DNA from: Chondrus crispus
Lineage: Eukaryota > Rhodophyta > Florideophyceae > Gigartinales > Gigartinaceae
Reading direction: 5' to 3'
NCBI RefSeq assembly: GCF_000350225.1
Contig: NW_005178986.1
Location: 62,001 to 126,000 of the forward strand
DNA length: 64,000 nucleotides
The position numbers and the translations under genes are program-made. Under the pieces are notes generated by a model. The model worked only from the letters and a program-made list of their open reading frames with translations. It was not told the origin of the DNA and searched no databases. Shown in pieces: positions 49,398-60,378 of this stretch. The stretch's first letter is position 1; the number at the start of each line of letters is the position of its first letter.

Positions 49398-52147
49398 CTC
49401 GACGGTGAGGCGAGGGTCATCGGCGACACGAGGCGTGACAAGGCATCGGGCACCTGATGCACGCGCCCGGGGCGGTACTGAATGGTGAAATCGTATTCAG
49501 CCAGACGTAGCCGCCACCGGGTGAGTCTTCCTGAGCTCTCCGTGAGCGACATGAGCCATCGGAGGGCGTCGTGGTCCGTCCGGACGGTGAACTTGGTTCC
49601 TTCGATATACGGCCGCAGTGTGCGGACGGCCCACACCACGGCGAAGCACTCACGCTCCGTAGCGCTGTAGTTCCGTTCGCTATCGCTTAGCGAGTACGAC
49701 CAGTACCCAACGGGGCGCCAATCGTTTGGCTCGTCGTGCTCCTGTAGGAGGTTGCACCCGAGTTGATATGCACTGGCGTCAGTGTCCAACAGGTACGGTC
49801 GGCCGTACCGTGGTAGCGCGAGGATCGGCGGGGAGATCATCGCCGCCTTCAGGCTTTCGAAAGCCTGAAGCTGAACCTCCGTTGGGTTATCCAAATCGTG
49901 ATCCGAGTCCTTGCGCGTTATATCGGTTAACGGACGGGCAATCTTCGAGAAGCCCTTGACGAAGCGACGATACACGTTACACGCCCCGAGGAACGAGCGC
50001 ATCTGCGTCAGCGTCCTCGGGAACGTGAACGTCTTGAAGGCGTCGATTGCCGTATCAGCCACGCTCAACTTACCTGGGGATATAACGTGCCCCAGGTAGT
50101 GCACCTTCGGACGGAAGAAGCTGCACTTCTTGAGCTTGAGGGAGATGCCGGCACTCCGCAACAAGCTCAAGACGGTATCGAGATGCCTTGCGTGTTCCGC
50201 GTCCGTACGCGAGAACACGATAACGTCATGGAGATAGACGAGGCATATTTGCCAGCGGACTCCGGAGAGTATGATATCGAGGGCACGTTGGAAGGTGGCC
50301 GGTGCCCCTTTCAATGCAAACGGCATGCGCAAATGGCGGTACGTACCCATATGTGTCGTGAAGGTAGTCTTATCCCGGTCGTCCGGAGCGACCGGGATCT
50401 GCCAATAACCGGAATTGCAGTCCAGCGTCGTAAAGACGGCTGCATCTCCTAACGAGTCGATGCAGTCGTCCATACGCGGCAGCGGATACGAATCTGCTGC
50501 AGTCTTCGCGTTGAGACGCCGGTAGTCCACGCAGAACCGAAGAGAGCCGTCTTTCTTCGGTACGAGCACCACCGGGGACGCCCACTCGGTGCTCGCGGGC
50601 TCGATAACCCCTGCGTTCAACATCTTGTTGACCTCCTTCGCGACCATTTCGCGCATGGCCGGGCCCTTTCGATAGGGCATAGAACGAATTGGTTTCGTTC
50701 CCGGTTCGAGGGGAATGCGGTGCTCTGTGGCTTGGATCGTTCCGAGCGCACCGCTCCACAGACTCGAGTGCTTACGGAGCATTTCGAGCACGTGGCCACG
50801 GAGCTTGTCATCGTCGATGTATGGCAAGTCAATCTCTTTTTCCCAATCCATCGGTGGATTTTCGGGATCCTTCTGCTGGGGGGGTACAGTACCCTCCGCC
50901 GTCGGTTGGGGTATAGGTGACCGTTCGTCCGGGTCAACCACTTCACTCCCCGCGGTTGCCTTCTCGTCGGAGCTGGATCGGCCAGCTCCGACCTCTCCGA
51001 CTTGATCGGTCAAGTCGGTCAGGTGCAACGCGAGCGCGACCCCCTCAGCGACTCGACGTTCGGGCGTGAGGATCGCGAGGGGGTTGCGCTTCGCGTATCC
51101 CACGACGGTGTGCTTCGGAAGCCGCCTCTCCCGTCGCGAGAAGTTCGCGACGATGACTTCGAATGTCTGGTTCGGCAGGACTTCCGCGACGCCATTCGTC
51201 AGCCTCACTCCATGGCGGTGTTGGAGTGAGGGCTTGGGCTCCAGGAACACGAGACCCCTCCCCGCGGTTGTCACACGCACACGGGCTTGCGACATCGCGG
51301 GGATGGTAACCCAGCCGGCGATTCGGATCGCCTGCGGGGCCTCCTCGCGTACCTCCGGACGACTCATTTGGCGACCGTGTCGCCTAGTGGGGGAAGTCGG
51401 TTCCCTCTTCCCATTGACGATGGCTACCGAGCCACTGTGACGAAGTTCGAGCTTCTGTCCGTCGATGTCGATGCTGCGTACGTGCGCATCAATGAACGCG
51501 GTGCCATGTAGAACGGGAACAGCGAGTTGTTCGGCCACTACGAAAGGTATGCGGAACGTCGTGTTCCGCAGCCGGACCGCGAGGCGGACGACCGCCGTAA
51601 GTCGAAGCGGGTTACTGCTCGCGCCAGCCAGGCGTGGTAATGGCGCGTCCCGTATTACGTAGCGGGCCCAGCCGGGAGGGAGGTCGGCCTTCCTCACCAA
51701 GTTGTAGCCCGAGCACGTGTCGACGGCGATCGTGTGGGGCTTAAACGCGTTGCCTTCGGTGGCCACGGAGCCCAAGACGTTATATATTTTCGACGTCATG
51801 AGGCATACAAGGCCATCGACCACCTTGGGCGCGACCTTATCGGTGAGGTCGTTCCGCCGGGGCCTTCGACTTCGGCGTTGGCCCCTCTTGCGTTTCCTTC
51901 GGCTCGAGCCGGGGGACGTTCGCGTCTCAGTGACGCCCGTCCAGGTGCTGGAGTCCGTACGAGGCGGACATTTCGTCGGCGACCTTGGGCTCACCGGGGC
52001 CAGGAGGTCGACCGACTCGTGTCGGTCGGCGTTAACCGTGTCTCGCTCGTTGCGCTTCACTGGGATGTCGGGTGTCCCTGTGGTGCCTTCTTCCAACATC
52101 GGGTCTACGTGGGCCTCGGTGTTGGGTTTCTCCTGCAATGTCGACAT
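49280..52147 (-). CDS. Gypsy protease, reverse transcriptase and RNase H region
   Basis: A protease-like domain (AVDTCSGYNLVRK) lies ~50 kb-side of the gag junction. RT follows (RFCVDYRRLNAKT, TLDCNSGYWQIPV, LRMPFALKGAPATFQRA), then RNase H (LLDTDASAYQLGC, YSATERECFAVVWAVR, TDHDALRWL). The order PR-RT-RH-INT identifies the Ty3/Gypsy group. It is part of the recent 12.9-kb fossil element. Confidence 0.93.
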   Translation of the reverse strand: MSTLQEKPNTEAHVDPMLEEGTTGTPDIPVKRNERDTVNADRHESVDLLAPVSPRSPTKCPPRTDSSTWTGVTETRTSPGSSRRKRKRGQRRSRRPRRNDLTDKVAPKVVDGLVCLMTSKIYNVLGSVATEGNAFKPHTIAVDTCSGYNLVRKADLPPGWARYVIRDAPLPRLAGASSNPLRLTAVVRLAVRLRNTTFRIPFVVAEQLAVPVLHGTAFIDAHVRSIDIDGQKLELRHSGSVAIVNGKREPTSPTRRHGRQMSRPEVREEAPQAIRIAGWVTIPAMSQARVRVTTAGRGLVFLEPKPSLQHRHGVRLTNGVAEVLPNQTFEVIVANFSRRERRLPKHTVVGYAKRNPLAILTPERRVAEGVALALHLTDLTDQVGEVGAGRSSSDEKATAGSEVVDPDERSPIPQPTAEGTVPPQQKDPENPPMDWEKEIDLPYIDDDKLRGHVLEMLRKHSSLWSGALGTIQATEHRIPLEPGTKPIRSMPYRKGPAMREMVAKEVNKMLNAGVIEPASTEWASPVVLVPKKDGSLRFCVDYRRLNAKTAADSYPLPRMDDCIDSLGDAAVFTTLDCNSGYWQIPVAPDDRDKTTFTTHMGTYRHLRMPFALKGAPATFQRALDIILSGVRWQICLVYLHDVIVFSRTDAEHARHLDTVLSLLRSAGISLKLKKCSFFRPKVHYLGHVISPGKLSVADTAIDAFKTFTFPRTLTQMRSFLGACNVYRRFVKGFSKIARPLTDITRKDSDHDLDNPTEVQLQAFESLKAAMISPPILALPRYGRPYLLDTDASAYQLGCNLLQEHDEPNDWRPVGYWSYSLSDSERNYSATERECFAVVWAVRTLRPYIEGTKFTVRTDHDALRWLMSLTESSGRLTRWRLRLAEYDFTIQYRPGRVHQVPDALSRLVSPMTLASPSRWMTTFPPSTRVRPFETYRMSSRTTPVPRAVIIRTSMSS

Positions 52148-52259
52148 TGCTGGAGTCCCCGTGCTCGACTCCGATAGCGGGGGATGTATTATCGGACAAT
52201 ACCCCCCGTGTCCTTGGCCAGCACGCGGGGACCGGTCTAGTTCATAGGGAAAAGACGGC

Positions 52260-54840
52260 TCACGCGACCGCGTGTACGTAACCGTCTTTACCCTTTTTCC
52301 AACTACCGGTGCTATCGGAGCTACCCCCCTGGCTATCGACGGCCAGGTCTTCTCCGGGTAGCCGGCCGCGTGGGTCGGGACTATTCCTCCGCTGCGGCTC
52401 GCCAGCCTTGGCGAAGTACTCGGGTACTTCCGGGCCTTGACCTGCGGCGTCCGGTCGTGGCAGGATATGGGGAACGAAGCGAGTCGGCTCTCCTTCGTGA
52501 CCCTCCGTGGGTAGGGGGTACGGATCCTCTACCCAGTCTTGCAGGTACATTATCGCATTCTGTACCTGTTGGGGTAACCGAGAACGGTCTCGGTCCCCTC
52601 TCCCTCCTTGGCCGGGGTACCTTGTGTCGGCCTGGTGGTAGTCGGGCCGATCCCGACGATCGAGTTCGGTACGACGATACCCGCCTCCACGGGGGGCGAA
52701 GCGAGCGCCCCCACCCGACCGATTCGGGAAACCTTGACGCAGGGGACGACCCTCGCCGACCGCTTGCCGGAGTAGATTGCGCGCCCCGGGGCTCGTCTCC
52801 ATCTGGTAGCGGTAGTTCCTGTACGCCGTTAACATTCGTTGTTCCGGCGACAGGAACGGGCAGGCGTACATGGCGTGTCCGTACGTACGACATAGCCAGC
52901 ACACGTACGCGCTGCCGTCCGTTGAGGCGAAGGTCGCCGCGTGACGCGCCTCCTCATCGGTGAGGAGGAGCACGCGAGGGGCTTCACCTCCGGTCGAGCT
53001 CAGCGACCCGGGGGTCCGTACCCCTGGGTGCTCTTGGAGTGGCCGCGAACGGGGTCGCGTAGCTCGACGTCGTTCCGGTCGACATCGGTGAAGGGGGTCG
53101 ACCCCCTACTGGCCCTGCTCCTTGCGTAATGAGGACAGGGTCGGCCTGCCACTCATCCTCCCCGACATGGAGGGTAGAGGCGGGCGAACTTGTTGCGGCG
53201 GACTTCGTAGTCCTGCCAGCCCTCCCTGCCGGTTTCGAATCCGGCAGAGGTAAACCGCGTCGAGCGCGGTAAGTGGTTCCTTCTGCCGTTGCGATACGGC
53301 GGATGGTCGGAAGATCGGTCTTCCGGCGGCTAGGCAGCCGCTGCACTGTCTCGGAAACTGCGGCACGGGTCGCAGGAGCGAGTCCCCGCACGAAGTAGTG
53401 CGAGAGGGACTGTTCGGAGAACACTGCCGTGCACTGGAACGCGGCCGTTTCGAGCCGGTCCGCGAACGTGCTCTCCGTTTCATGAGATTGCTGTCGCGCC
53501 GTCGCGAAAGCGCCGTACGCTTCACCTAACACGTCGTCGGTTAGGTAGGGTTTCAGGAACTGGTTCACGAGTCCCGGCCAACTCACGTCGTCGTGTAGTT
53601 GGCCGGTGCGGAGGCCACGCATCGTATAACTCGTATACAGGCGCTCCGCGTCGCGCTCTAAGAAGTGCGCGAGGACTCTCACGGCAACACCTTCGGTCAG
53701 GTGTTGCGAGTTGAAGGTTATCCGAATATCCTTCAAGAACGGTAGGAGCTGGATCGGGTCCGTACCGTCAAAGCTACTCATCGTGGGACGGATCCCACGG
53801 CAGCGTTGGACGTACTTCGCGATCCGTCCCGCGTCACCCGAGGTAACGAGCCTCGAGGTGTTATCCAAGCGGTACATACGATAGTCAGCAACGGCGCTGA
53901 ACTCTTGGATCATCGTATGTACCGGCTCGAGCCCGGGGTCAGCGGGACCCAGCGTGCCGAAGGGGGTAACCGGTAGCGTACGGACGTCTACCGGACCTGG
54001 ATGCTCGGCGTAACTCGCCGGCGGGTAGCCGCCCCAGCGGGGATCGACGGAGAACATCGGTTCTCCGGATCCGCGGGCGGCTCCTCCACGGTCCTGTTCG
54101 TCCGCGTACGATACGCGGTCCATCTGCCGCCTACTTACGGGGATAAGCGGCAATGCTTGGGTCTCGGACGCGAGATTCGCGCCCATCGGGGGACGGTTTC
54201 CTTCCGCAGTCCGACTGGCGTCGGCGCCAGTCGGACGCCAACCTTCCGGAGCGACGGCGCTCGGACGTACAGCATCACCGGGCCCTCTCGTGGGGGCACC
54301 GGGCAGCCTTGCGGCCATGGTCCGTTCCATGTCACGAGCACGCTGTCGCGTAGCGTTGAGCTCGGCGGAGAGGTGCGCGAACGCATCCAACTGCTCTGCT
54401 GACGGAGACGGTCGATCGTCGGGACGTCTCGTCGAGGTCGGCCTCGTGGGGCGACCTTGCCCGTGCAGTACGGGCTGTGCGAGGCGTGAGTCTTCGACGA
54501 GCACCAGTCGTGAGTGTAACTCGTCGACTAGTGCTCGGAGATTCTCCAAGGACTGGCTGACTCGATCGAACCTCCCTTCACGTAGGGAGCGGAGCTCGTC
54601 CATACATCGCGAGTAGACGGCGTCCGTCACGTCTATACGGAGTGAAGTACGGACTTCCTCGATGTAGTCAGCTATGCGATCGAACATCGCAGCCGCTTGT
54701 CCTTCGGGGGACTCGGGCGACGGTTCGCGGTCTCCGAGACCAGCGTCGCCGTCGCCGAACGGCGGTGATGGTGCGTGCATAGCGGCCGCCCTCGGATCCG
54801 CCGGTTCGGACCGGATCGAGGTGGCGTATTCTTCACTCAT
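52260..54840 (-). CDS. Gypsy gag region with CCHC zinc knuckle
   Basis: The likely start is MSEEYATSIRSEP at 54840, just inside the 5' LTR and primer site. The capsid-like helical part contains FLERDAERLYTSYTMRG and HETESTFADRLETAAFQ. A zinc knuckle (C-x2-C-x4-H-x4-C, CWLCRTYGHAMYAC) lies near 52900. Gag packages element RNA in virus-like particles in this family. It forms part of the fossil element. Confidence 0.85.
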
Positions 54841-54897
54841 CTCAACGCGTACGGACGCGGAGGAAAAAGAAAGTCTTCTCGGAAAGATCTCGGGGTC

Positions 54898-54916
54898 TTC
54901 TAGGTCGGGAGACCAC
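54898..54916 (-). other. Primer binding site
   Basis: On the element strand, one G follows the LTR end and then TGGTCTCCCGACCTAGAA, complementary to a tRNA 3' end terminating in CCA. The identical sequence follows the LTR of the second Gypsy element at 60213-60231. Confidence 0.75.
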
Positions 54917-55617
54917 TGTAGCATAAACACCCCCAGACGACTGGAGGTGTATGCGCAGTTTGACCTGTAGACCCCGGATCGGAGAAGGGGTGAAGCGGGC
55001 CAACCAGCTACGGAACCGGGCTCGGGCGCGGGTAGCGGTGGTAGAGCGGGAGCGAGCAGGGACGCGCGCACGCACGAGCAGGTCGACGCCTCGACGCCCC
55101 GGAGCAGCACTGGGTGACGTACCAGTGCTGACGGGCGGAGGCGGTTCCGTGCTCGCTCGCGTGCTGCGCGTCCACTCCGGCTCGGCTCCGACTAAACGCG
55201 CGCGAAGAGCGAAGGCGATGTTTAGAATAAGATGGGTGGACTGACCTTGGCGGTCGGTTGAGGACCAGCCCGTGCTTCTCCCCTTCCGCCGCCGTCGGTC
55301 TGCTCCATATTTAATGTACAAAACAATCTATCATAACACTACAGTACCGAGGTACTGTAGTGGGCTACTGTAGTGCAGGTCGGCCTGCACTGTAATACTG
55401 TCAGCTATGTCGAGGCTGACAGTACACGTATTACTCGTGGTGCGTGCGCGCTTCGTTCGCGCGCTGTACACGTGTGCACGTGTATGCGCGTGTCCCTTGT
55501 CCCCGTGGTGTACACGTGGACACGCGCGGTTGTACTGTAGAGCTCGACGCTCTACAGTAGCTGATCTAGTTCTTGATCTAATCTAATTTAAAGCCCAAGG
55601 GGGGGGGTTATACCACA
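54917..55617 (-). repeat. 5' LTR of the Gypsy element
   Basis: It is 701 bases and matches 42724-43423 with about a dozen differences. The hairpin series lies at about 55338-55570. Confidence 0.95.
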
Positions 55618-58587
55618 GAAACTGTTGAGTTTTACCGGGACTGGAAGCGTCGGGCAGGATTCTCGTGGCTGGACATATGTGCACCTGGATGAGGCGTTAG
55701 AAATGCTAATTGTAAGACATTTGAAGGGTTTAAGTGTGAACTTGCTGCAGCACTTACAGAATTCCGCTGCCTGGTTAATGCCGGTCTCTCTGTGCCGCTC
55801 ACTGTGCAGATATATGACAGATGCTTCTCGCTCTATTGGGTCTAAACTTGCAAATATAGATGGGGGTGAGGGGACAGGTCCACTGAAAGAGTACGACCGG
55901 AACGCTTGTCAGTGGACAACAGTGGCTAGGATGCTGCACTTAATGAGGGAATGCGGATTCCTCAACCCGGAGCATCGCGGATCAGAGTGGTTGACAAACG
56001 TGTTTGCCGTCCAAAAACAGAGAAGGACCTTGGCCAATGACCAGAAAAGACTCCTTGACATATGGAAACTAGGGCGTGATACAGCGAAGCTCCATGCATC
56101 AGTACTCTTCCCAGAGTTGTTTGGGAACCTTACAGATGAAGACAGAAGTACTTATTTTGACGGGGCGAAATTTAAGAAGTGGACCAAGCGTCGAAGAGTA
56201 CTGACACCTGCTCAATCAATGGCAAAGAATAACGGTTTTGCCATTCTTGAAGGGGAAGGCGAGATACCAAACTCAAGCATGGTAATGGGTACAACTGTCA
56301 GAACCATGGAAAGGCCCAAGGACAAAGCTGGTTTCGTAAAAGTTGTCACGGAACAGAGGCGCATTATTTCTAAGTTTAAAGATGCCCTGTACTTGGAGGA
56401 GAGAAAAGCAATTCAGGCTGGTACTAAGCAGGCCATAGATGAAGTGCGCTTGAGATGGGACGAGCTTCATCAATCGCGGCACCTCATAACGCCACTTGCA
56501 GATTGCTTTGTCGATTTCACTGGTACCATAAAACATGGAAGCAAATCTCGCTTTCTGAAGTACTGTACTAGAAACAACCGAGAGATAGTATATCCGTGGG
56601 ATGGCTTATTAACATTGACTGACGACAATGTTGTCGTGTCCCGCAGCCTTTATGAAGCCACCTTCGAGCCATACTTCTCTATTCAAATAGATATTATGAA
56701 CGCACTTCATTACAGGGGGGACAAAGGCGACAGAGGGACGTCACTGCTGGACATTGTAACAGGAAAAATGAGAACTATCCTGCGGCCGTGGCTGAAGGGA
56801 CCCAGGGCAAAATACTTGCATCAGATACATTTGCACATTGACGACCCATCGCGAGTGATTACTCACAAAGTAGCCGAGCAGAGACGCAGAGATGCCGGCA
56901 GGAGCAAGTTAAATTCCCGTACCAGCGATGAGGGCTATGATATGAGCACTACAGTTAACAGACTCGACTTTCTGGACAATCTAAATGTGCCGTGGTCAAC
57001 TCTCCTAAGTGACAGGTCGTACAAAGACGAGCTTGCTTCACTCCATTTGTTTTGTGCTGCGATTGCCGCATTCGACGTTATGAGTGAGTCGAACTATAAG
57101 ACAAAGTTCAAGCCCTGTGTGTATTTACACGGTGGGATGTTTTCCCTTCAAGGAGATTTCAGCAATTGCGCTCCGAGGGACTACATTCCAAGAAGGCATA
57201 CGCCAGACTGCGACAATATTCTGAAGGGTTCCGTGATGCTTAAAAAGAATAGCGTTGCAGAAGGGCAGGCAGTTTGTGATGATCGTTTTATCATTCCCAG
57301 AACAAAGTGCTTGATTTTTAGAACAGATGGAGGGACGGAAATCGGCGAAATGGACATTAGTCACGGAGAGTCAGAAACCAGGTTCGTAACAGTGGTGGCG
57401 AATTATGTCGTGCAGGAGTTAAGTGTTTGGAAGTCGTCAAGGGGTAGCTCGTCATGCACTCGAAATTGTGCTTCTGTGATAGTATCAGATGACACAGATG
57501 TGTTCATGATTATGATGTGCAACCCACAGCTTTATGGCTTGGGTATAAAGCATGTGCTGAATGAAACTGTTCATGACGTTGATGAGGCAAGGAGAGGGCT
57601 TCGTAAGGCAGAGTTAACCGGAGAGGCGTCTGCTCTGGTGTACAATCTGGCAGGCTCAGACTATTTGCCGTATATATATGGAGTAGATCATGAGGTATTC
57701 TTAATGGCCTTTCTTTGGTTTAGACAGCATTTAGGAGGACTGAGCACTCCTGCTGAGCAGAATGTCGACCAGTTTGCACTATATTTTTGTTTGGTGTTCC
57801 TTTTCAAACGCGGCATCAGAGTTCTTTGCAATTCTCTACAGTACAAGAGCAAAATGGCTTTTTTATGCACTCAAGTTGGAAGCGGTTTGAAGGGCTCTAA
57901 AGAAGTTGAGGTGTTGAAAAAGAGGTGTTCGTGTCAGAGCATTCTGTCGGGTCGACACTATGGCAGCGAGACGTGCGCAATTTTGTTGCAGATTCGGCAA
58001 CCTGTTCAAACGAACTCCTACCTCCTGTTGGACATTTGATGTTACATGCCAAGAGGGCACAGTTCGTGGTTTTTAAATATTGGGGCGAGTCCGAGTCAAA
58101 GGACCTTTCACCATCTCGTGTAGGTGGGTGCAGTCCCACTTATGGATATGAAAATGATGAGGGCGTGCTGTTGGAGGATGTGGACTGTTTTTATCGTACT
58201 CAGAAGAATATTTCCTGAGCAGTACAGTTCTGCCGCTGCAAGGGAGACTGCTCCACGAAACGGTGCCTCTGTAACAAGAAGGGTAAGAAGTGCATAGGAT
58301 GTCCATGCAATGAATTTATTTGTAGCAACATAGTTGAAACGAGACATGAACTAGAAATAATTGACTGTATCGCTCAGAGTTCACTCTCTGAACATGGTGC
58401 GGAAAGGTCCGTTAATACTGGGCCCCTGGCCTCAGAAGTGGAGGTAGAGCTAGTGGAAAATGACGATGAAGATGGAAACCAATCTGCCAGGGACGTTGTT
58501 CAAATCTTTGGTGCTTCCAGTTCGCAGAGCTCTTCGTCTGGAGAAATAGATTTGACAGAACTAGAAGATGTGAGCGCTTTACTCTAA
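55618..58587 (+). pseudogene. Large transposon-type protein gene, 3' part (FEN1-like nuclease, Cys-rich tail)
   Basis: This continues the gene split at 42723. The 804-aa ORF (55625-58039) contains SDDTDVFMIMM and, ~55 residues on, NLAGSDYLPYIYGVDHE. That pair of acidic motifs is spaced as in PIN/FEN1-XPG-like nucleases. A neighbouring frame continues with LPPVGHLMLHAKRAQFV and KYW. After an in-frame TGA comes a cysteine cluster (FCRCKGDCSTKRCLC, CIGCPCNEFIC), similar to CXC-type zinc modules. The end (SSGEIDLTELEDVSALL) looks like a SUMO-interacting motif before the stop at 58587. Together with the 5' part the ancestral gene was ~5.4 kb. It is broken by the Gypsy insertion and by a few frame breaks. 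Confidence 0.55.
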
Positions 58588-59155
58588 ACGTTTAAGGGTC
58601 AATTGGAGATTGCAGGGGACTATGTAAAGATGGCTAATGGAGCGTAGCTAGGCAGAAGGGGAAAGACTGGAATTTTCGACAAGCCGCCACATCGGGAAGA
58701 AACGGATTAAAGAAGTGAGAGCGGAAGGGGATACTGTATGTGGTGGTCATACGAGGAGCAGTTGTAGCAGCCGATGTTTTGGGAGTGTGATTCCGTTAAG
58801 ACCACAAATGCTTCTGACATAATGCACGAACAAGGACAAGGAAATGGCGTGCTTCCAAAGGGAAACGAAACAAAGACAAAGTGTGTTCACATGTTTGGAA
58901 CAGTGGGCACTTGATATAGAATGATGTACTGTAGAAACAAGACTCAAAACGAGTCGAGATATGGTACTGCAGAATGCAGAGGCAGTTTTCGGGACCAGAA
59001 TGGATGTACGGATTTATGATGGCGCTTTATGCCGCGGCCTAGAAATGAACCTTAAACTTTCGAAGTACAGCTCTAACATCTTCTACGTCTGTCAAACCTA
59101 CTTCTCGACTTGCCGCGGTGTTTGGTCGTCCAGCCTAAGTTGCCGTAGAAGTCGA
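58588..59155. other. Spacer between split gene and second Gypsy element
   Basis: 3' flank of the broken transposon gene. Only short ORFs occur (58747-58947, 58961-59188) and no terminal repeat was recognised. Confidence 0.5.
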
Positions 59156-60209
59156 TGTAGTGCAATAATGGGCTCTACAGGGGGGTGAAAAGGAAGGAAA
59201 ATATTTGGATTTGGATATGAAGAGTAGTCCAGGTTGGGGGGGGACACACGTGTGAATAATTGCACAGTTTTAATTTTTAATTATTTTATTTAGTTAATTA
59301 GTTGGCATTGATTTTGCTGACACTAGATTAGATCTAGGATCTATCGCCGCGAGCTACTGTAGAGGCTCCGGCGGGGCGATATATACCTTAGCCCGCTGAC
59401 CACCAAGTCAGTAAAGGTAACCCGAGTTGCCGGAGTTGAATGTCGCCTTGGTCGAAGTCCGTCTCTACCGAGACGCTCCCTTTTACCTAAGCCTACGGCA
59501 TCCTCTATCGCTCGGAGTTCTCTTTTCTCTTTCTTTTATTTCCCTATCCTTTTCTTTCTCCAATTCTACCTATTTTTCCCTTATCTTGTGTTGGTGCCAT
59601 CGGCCTCGGTTGCGACCGAACCGGTGTAGGTGTTTCGAGCCATCGGGCGGCACAGTTGACGTAGCGCTGCTACTGTGACCTATTTTCCGACGGAGGCTGT
59701 TGCAAAGACGTCTCCCTCGAAGGGCTCCGTCGTAGTACGAGCCAGTGTTGGTACCATCGGTGTCGGTTGCGACCGAACCGGTGTAGGTGTTTCGAGCCAT
59801 CGGGCGGCACGGTTGACGTAGCGCTGCTACTTTCATTTCATCCCGTCGGGCTGCGTTGCGACGCCCCCGTCGAAGGCCTTGTCGCGTCACAAGGTGTCGA
59901 AGAAGCTCAACGAGCATTGGCCTTACAACCCAGTGGAACCGGGGTACCTACGTACGTGCCCCACCCCACACTCGTCGAGCAGATCTCTTCGCAAGTCTCT
60001 ACCACACCGATCCCGGGCCGGGCTGTTTCTCTGTGCCCCCCCATATCAGGTATCCGAGCTGCTACGAGTCCCAAGCTCGTTTAAACGGAGAAGGGAGAGT
60101 CGGACACTCCGTAGCGCTGTGCCATCGGCAGATCTTCCTTTTGCTGTTGTTGTTGTTTTTGCTGGACCATCGGACCGCGGTCTCTGCCCGACAGGCGCAT
60201 TGCACTACA
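59156..60209 (+). repeat. 5' LTR of the second Gypsy element
   Basis: It opens TGTAGTGCA and closes TGCACTACA, an inverted match, and is 1054 bases long. It ends three bases before the primer site. An ~85-base block (containing GCGACCGAACCGGTGTAGG) occurs twice, at about 59587-59671 and 59745-59829. Confidence 0.75.
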
Positions 60210-60212
60210 AAA

Positions 60213-60231
60213 GTGGTCTCCCGACCTAGAA
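60213..60231 (+). other. Primer binding site
   Basis: GTGGTCTCCCGACCTAGAA is the same sequence as in the first Gypsy element. A partial second copy (GGAGACCCGACCTAGAAAC) follows at about 60244. Confidence 0.75.
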
Positions 60232-60378
60232 ACTTTGGGTACTGGAGACCCGACCTAGAAACTGCGTAATCTGAAACGAACTACAGGAGTTTTCTCGGCG
60301 ACGTAAGTTTATTCAGGTGCTGTAGCGTTTTCTATTTTTTCCTTTGTGTTAAGTTAGATTCTTTTTTTGAAACGAACC

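Larger units (their letters stand above)
42724..55617 (-). mobile_element. Gypsy (Ty3) chromodomain LTR retrotransposon, 12.9 kb, recent
   Basis: The element is on the minus strand. Its 5' LTR is 54917-55617 and its 3' LTR 42724-43423, flanked by the five-base duplication GAAAC (42719-42723 and 55618-55622). Order on the minus strand: LTR, primer site, gag, zinc knuckle, protease, RT, RNase H, integrase, chromodomain, a ~4-kb extra segment with an antisense ORF, polypurine tract, LTR. The LTRs differ at roughly a dozen positions in 700, so the insertion is recent. It looks nearly complete but is broken, with about three to five breaks in coding regions. It sits inside another transposon's gene. 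Confidence 0.95.
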
